DNA from: CAYLRU01 sp964386565
GTDB taxonomy: Bacteria; Desulfobacterota; Desulfobacteria; Desulfobacterales; UBA5616
Length of the DNA: 64,000 nucleotides
Assembly: GCA_964386565.1 (NCBI GenBank)
Contig: CAYLRU010000011.1
Coordinates: forward strand, 1 to 64,000
Reading direction: 5' to 3'
The translations under genes and the position numbers were made by a program. The notes beneath the pieces were generated by a model that searched no databases, had not been told where the DNA came from, and saw only the letters and a program-made list of their open reading frames with translations. Positions 60,336-64,000 of the stretch are shown piece after piece. The stretch's first letter is position 1; each line of letters begins with the position of its first letter.

Positions 60336-61709
60336 ATGTTTTCGAAAATTATGGTGGCAAACCGTGGTGAAATAGCCCTCCGGGTGATTCGCGCACTCAA
60401 AGAACTGGGGATAAAAAGCATTGCCGTATTTTCAGAAGCGGATGAATCATCACTGCATGTAAAATCAGCAGATGAAAGCATCTGTATCGGCCCTCCCCCT
60501 TCCGCCAAAAGTTATCTCCATATGGAAACCATTCTGGATGCCGCCGAAAATACCGGGGCCGAGGCCATTCACCCGGGATACGGATACCTGGCGGAAAACC
60601 CCGATTTTGCAACGGCATGCGAGGAACGGGGAATGGTTTTCATCGGCCCTTCCGCCGAAACCATGCGCCTGGCCGGAGACAAGATCACGGCCAAACAAAT
60701 CATGATCAACGCGGGTGTTCCGGTAATTCCCAGCAGCCCGGGGGGCGTATCCGGAATCGAAGATGCCGTCCGGATCGCTTCGGACATCGGTTACCCGGTG
60801 ATGGTGAAGGCATCGGGCGGGGGCGGGGGCCGTGGAATACGGATCTGCCGGGATGAGGCTGAACTCATGGAAGATTTCATGGTGGCCAAATCCGAAGCCC
60901 AGGCCGCATTCGGCAACAATGAGGTCTTTATTGAAAAATACCTGGTTTGTCCCCGGCATATTGAATTCCAGGTGCTGGCCGATCAATACGGCAATGTCGT
61001 CCACTTGGGTGAACGGGAGTGCAGTGTCCAGCGCCGGTATCAAAAACTCATCGAAGAAGCACCGTCGCCCTACCTGTCGCAAGGCATGCGCGATGTCATG
61101 GGTGAAGCAGCCGTTAAGGCGGCCAAGGCGGTGAAATACCGCAACGCCGGAACCGTTGAATTTCTGGTGGACCGTGAGGGCAGGTTTTATTTCATCGAGA
61201 TCAATGCCCGGATTCAGGTGGAACACCCGGTTACCGAAATCGTTGCCGGAGTCGATCTGGTCAAAGCCCAGATTCGACTGGCTGCCGAAGAAAAACTGGA
61301 AAATCTCGTCAACGGATTAAGACCGCGGGGATGGGCCATTGAATGCCGCATCAATGCCGAGGATCCGGAGCGGGGGTTTTTTCCGGTGCCTGGAAAGGTC
61401 GACATTTTCCAACCGCCGGGAGGACCCGGGATTCGCCTGGATTCCCATCTCTACCACGGGTATGAACTGCCGATATACTATGATTCCCTGGTGGCGAAAC
61501 TGATTGCATACGGTTCCAACCGTGCCGAAGCCATCGCCGTCATGCGACGGGCCCTGGGTGAATTTCGCCTGGATCCCCTCAAAACGACCATTCCGCTTTA
61601 TTGCAAGATTATGGATGATCCGGATTTCCAGGCAGGTGACATTCATACGGACTATATTAAAAAATTTGTCCGGGATGGAGATGAGGACGACGAGGACGAT
61701 GAAGATTAA
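60336..61709 (+). CDS. Biotin carboxylase subunit
   Basis: A 457-aa ATP-grasp biotin carboxylase: FSKIMVANRGEIALRVIRAL, IHPGYGYLAENPDFA, MVKASGGGGGRGIRICRDE, HLGERECSVQRRYQKLIEE, and the catalytic EINARIQVEHPVTE (usually EMNTRLQVEHPVTE). It carboxylates biotin on the carrier using bicarbonate and ATP. The length matches stand-alone AccC, with no fused carrier. The C-terminus ends in a very acidic tail (DGDEDDEDDED), an unusual feature. GGAGACGGT precedes its ATG, 15 bp after the carrier gene. Confidence 0.94.
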   Translation: MFSKIMVANRGEIALRVIRALKELGIKSIAVFSEADESSLHVKSADESICIGPPPSAKSYLHMETILDAAENTGAEAIHPGYGYLAENPDFATACEERGMVFIGPSAETMRLAGDKITAKQIMINAGVPVIPSSPGGVSGIEDAVRIASDIGYPVMVKASGGGGGRGIRICRDEAELMEDFMVAKSEAQAAFGNNEVFIEKYLVCPRHIEFQVLADQYGNVVHLGERECSVQRRYQKLIEEAPSPYLSQGMRDVMGEAAVKAAKAVKYRNAGTVEFLVDREGRFYFIEINARIQVEHPVTEIVAGVDLVKAQIRLAAEEKLENLVNGLRPRGWAIECRINAEDPERGFFPVPGKVDIFQPPGGPGIRLDSHLYHGYELPIYYDSLVAKLIAYGSNRAEAIAVMRRALGEFRLDPLKTTIPLYCKIMDDPDFQAGDIHTDYIKKFVRDGDEDDEDDED

Positions 61710-61723
61710 AAGGAGGAGAATCC

Positions 61724-62500
61724 ATGAACGCGAAAGATCTTTTGTACCGGCTGGACGGAAATACGGCCTGGATCACAATTAACCGTAAGGAAAAACGCAA
61801 TTCCATCAGCAGCAATGTGGTAACGCTCTTCTTTGAATACCTGGATCAGGCGGAAAATGATCCTTCGGTCAGGGCCGTCTGCATTACCGGCGCCGGCGAC
61901 AAAGCGTTCTGCTCCGGTGCAGACCTGGGCAATATGGCGGCCGAAGACGTTTCAGAAAACAGCCCCGCCCGAAACTACGCGCAATTGATGAAACGGGTTG
62001 CAAGCTTCCCCAAGCCCACTGTGGCCAGGGTAAACGGCTACTGCCTGGCCGGCGGCACCGGATTCATGCTGGCGTGCGACATCGTTATTGCCAAAGAGGA
62101 AGCCGAATTCGGGACTCCGGAGGTCAATGTGGGCCTGTGGCCCATGATGATCGGCGCACTGATATTCAGAAACGCCATGAAGAAAAAGGCTATGGAGATG
62201 GTGCTTTTGGGACAGAAATTAAGCGCAAAAGAAGCGGAAAACATGGGGATGGTGACGCGTGTCGTCCCGTCCGAAAAACTTGATGAAGAGGTCAACAGAA
62301 TTTTGAGCATCCTGTCTGAAAAAAGCCCTGTCGGCATGCGGCTGGGAAAGGAAGCCTTCTATGCCATGGATACGATGAATTTTGAAGAAGCCCTGGATTA
62401 TTTAAGCGGCAAGCTGGTGGAAGTCGCCTCAACCGAGGACGCGAAAGAAGGACTCACCGCTTTTCTGGAGAAGCGAAAACCGCAATTTAAGGGAAAATAA
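61724..62500 (+). CDS. Enoyl-CoA hydratase/isomerase family protein
   Basis: A 258-aa crotonase-fold protein: NRKEKRNSISSNVV, oxyanion motif FCSGADLGNM, GYCLAGGTGFMLACDI, and EFGTPEVNVGLWP. Of the two catalytic Glu of classical enoyl-CoA hydratase, the one in GGCELA is replaced (GGTGFM, Gly), while the Glu in GTPEV is kept. The same replacement is known to me in methylglutaconyl-CoA hydratase (LiuC-like) sequences. This supports a hydratase acting on a carboxylated glutaconyl-type product of the upstream carboxylase. Ribosome site AAGGAGGAG. Confidence 0.9.
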   Translation: MNAKDLLYRLDGNTAWITINRKEKRNSISSNVVTLFFEYLDQAENDPSVRAVCITGAGDKAFCSGADLGNMAAEDVSENSPARNYAQLMKRVASFPKPTVARVNGYCLAGGTGFMLACDIVIAKEEAEFGTPEVNVGLWPMMIGALIFRNAMKKKAMEMVLLGQKLSAKEAENMGMVTRVVPSEKLDEEVNRILSILSEKSPVGMRLGKEAFYAMDTMNFEEALDYLSGKLVEVASTEDAKEGLTAFLEKRKPQFKGK

Positions 62501-62555
62501 AAACACCAGGTGAACAGGCTGCAGCCGAAACAACCTGATGATTGAGGAGAACCCC

Positions 62556-64000
62556 ATGGAAAATAACCAGCACCCTAAAAAAGAAAAATTGATCATCGCC
62601 AACTGCAGCGGTTTTTTCGGAGATCGGTTTACCGCTGCAAAAGAGATGGTGGAGGGAGGACCCATAGACGTTCTGGTTGGAGATTACCTGGCGGAACTGA
62701 CCATGGCCATTCTTTTCAAACAAACGCTCAGGGATCCTGACAAGGGATATGCCTACACCTTCTTAAAACAAATGGAAGAGATCATGGGACAATGCCTGGA
62801 TAAAAAGATCCGCGTGGTTTCAAACGCCGGAGGATTGAATCCCAGGGGCTTGGCCATGGAACTGGAAAAAACGGCTGAAAAGCTGGGGTTGCACCCCAAA
62901 ATCGCCTATATCGAAGGCGACAACCTCATACCGCGTCTGGCCGAACTCCAGGAACAGGGGGAGACATTCACCCATCTGGACACGGGGATAACCCTTAAAG
63001 CGGCAAAGGCCCAGCCCATCACCGCAAATGCCTATTTCGGCGGATGGGGAATCGCAAAGGCCCTTGAAGAAGGTGCCGACATCGTTGTAGGCGGGCGGAT
63101 CGCCGATGCGGCCGTTGTCATGGGCCCTTCCGCGTGGTATTTCGGCTGGCAGAAAACCGACTGGGACCGGCTGGCCGGTGCGGCGGTTGCCGGTCATATC
63201 ATTGAATGCAGCGGACAGGCCACCGGCGGGAATTATTCATTTGTCGATGAAATTCCTTCCTATCATAATGTCGGTTTTCCCATTGCCGAAATGCATGAAG
63301 ACGGGTCTTTTGTCATTACCAAGCATCCCGGGACCGGCGGGCTGGTGTCCGTGGGCACGGTAACCGCCCAGCTTCTCTACGAAGTGCGGGAGCCCCGATA
63401 CCTCACACCGGATGTTGCAGCGCGGTTCGACACCATCCAAATCTCCCAGCAGGGGCCGGATCGCGTTGAAGTAAAAGGCGTATTCGGCGAACCCCCTCCG
63501 AAAACGACCAAGGTCTGCATCAACAACCACGGCGGGTACAGCAACTCGTTTACCGTTCTCCTGGCCGGACTGGACATTGATAAAAAGGCCCGGATTGTGG
63601 AAGACACGCTTTTTGAAAGCATCGGCGGAAAAGAAATTTTCCGGAAAGCAGAGGTTCAACTGATTCGCTCGGACAAGGAAAATCCGTCCACAAATGAAGA
63701 AGCCTTTGCCTATCTGCGTCTGTCCGTCATGGATCCCGATCCCAAGAAAGTGGCCTTGTTTTCATCAAAGCTCATCGAGCTGGCCCTTTGCAATATCCCC
63801 GGATTTGCAGGCACTTCGCCCCCTGCCAAGGGAAGACCGGTGATTCAGCACTGGCCGGCCCTGGTGTCCATGGCCAGAGTAAAGCAAAAGATCGTCATCG
63901 GGGCCAAAGAATTCACAATTGACCCGGTTGACACCAAACCACTGCCTGCACCACCCGAACCGGCTGTGGTTGAAATTCCACCCGTTCCATCCGGACCCAC
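62556..64000 (+). CDS. AtuA-like DUF1446 protein (partial)
   Basis: The frame is open from the ATG at 62556 to the window edge (481 codons), so the 3' end lies beyond. It matches the DUF1446 family, which includes AtuA of the acyclic terpene utilisation pathway: IANCSGFFGDRFTAAKEMVE, DYLAELTMAILFKQ, RVVSNAGGLNPRGLAMELEK, YFGGWGIAKALEEGADIVVG and RIADAAVVMGPSAWYFGW. The biochemical role of AtuA is unsettled, though it is required for citronellol-type catabolism in Pseudomonas. In this operon it points to Atu/Liu-like branched-acyl-CoA breakdown. Full-length members are ~590-600 aa. Confidence 0.93.
   Translation, partial: MENNQHPKKEKLIIANCSGFFGDRFTAAKEMVEGGPIDVLVGDYLAELTMAILFKQTLRDPDKGYAYTFLKQMEEIMGQCLDKKIRVVSNAGGLNPRGLAMELEKTAEKLGLHPKIAYIEGDNLIPRLAELQEQGETFTHLDTGITLKAAKAQPITANAYFGGWGIAKALEEGADIVVGGRIADAAVVMGPSAWYFGWQKTDWDRLAGAAVAGHIIECSGQATGGNYSFVDEIPSYHNVGFPIAEMHEDGSFVITKHPGTGGLVSVGTVTAQLLYEVREPRYLTPDVAARFDTIQISQQGPDRVEVKGVFGEPPPKTTKVCINNHGGYSNSFTVLLAGLDIDKKARIVEDTLFESIGGKEIFRKAEVQLIRSDKENPSTNEEAFAYLRLSVMDPDPKKVALFSSKLIELALCNIPGFAGTSPPAKGRPVIQHWPALVSMARVKQKIVIGAKEFTIDPVDTKPLPAPPEPAVVEIPPVPSGP

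Overview
The window looks like chromosome of an anaerobic, probably sulfate-reducing Desulfobacterota bacterium of the metabolically versatile Desulfosarcina/Desulfococcus kind. This is inferred from gene content: a complete Hmc-type transmembrane redox complex with a 16-heme cytochrome, a ferredoxin-dependent 2-oxoacid oxidoreductase, an aldehyde:ferredoxin oxidoreductase, a TRAP transporter with a TatT lipoprotein, six acyl-CoA dehydrogenases, and many hybrid kinases and sigma-54 elements. No rRNA, tRNA, CRISPR array or transposase was found.

Layout. 0-1.4 kb: AT-rich small genes (unknown protein, Sel1 lipoprotein, doubtful ORF), possibly foreign. 1.5-4.75 kb: GC-rich hybrid histidine kinase. 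4.9-9.5 kb: TRAP operon (M, Q, P, TatT and an unknown membrane-anchored protein). 9.9-11.6 kb: glycine-zipper lipoprotein and an MFS carrier, separated by a hairpin. 12.5-28.8 kb: catabolic region with an acyl-CoA dehydrogenase pair, metallo-beta-lactamase-fold hydrolases, a D-amino-acid-type PLP enzyme, a long minus-strand cluster (three acyl-CoA dehydrogenases, an amidohydrolase, two class III CoA-transferase paralogues), DUF1847 and AOR. 29.1-39.3 kb: universal stress protein, hmcF-E-D-C-B-A read from the minus strand, and three signalling genes. 39.7-42.3 kb: 2-oxoacid:acceptor oxidoreductase alpha/gamma fusion and beta. 42.3-48.5 kb: small protein, epimerase, DUF523/DUF1722 protein, FmdE-MoeA-like fusion, TetR regulator with operator, and a methyltransferase. 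48.8-54.8 kb: two kinases flanking a truncated receiver gene, then a large sigma-54 activator. 55.0-64.0 kb: plus-strand operon behind a near-perfect -24/-12 promoter: STAS-like protein, acyl-CoA dehydrogenase, two carboxyltransferase paralogues, biotin carrier, biotin carboxylase, enoyl-CoA hydratase, and AtuA-like DUF1446 protein running off the edge.

How they fit. The last operon has the logic of leucine/isovalerate (Liu) or acyclic terpene (Atu) catabolism: dehydrogenate a branched acyl-CoA, carboxylate it with biotin, hydrate it. A divergent sigma-54 activator probably controls it. Its two carboxyltransferase genes have complementary losses of oxyanion-hole motifs, suggesting an obligate hetero-oligomer. 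The 12-28 kb region would activate and beta-oxidise an unidentified acid or alicyclic/aromatic compound, with electrons reaching the quinone pool, ferredoxin and the Hmc complex.

The most promising leads are the tandem carboxyltransferases with their sigma-54 control, the adjacent CoA-transferases that both lack the canonical catalytic aspartate, and the FmdE-MoeA-like fusion with a C-terminal cysteine cluster. Starts were chosen mainly by visible Shine-Dalgarno (SD) sequences. Homology statements come from recognised motifs, not database searches.
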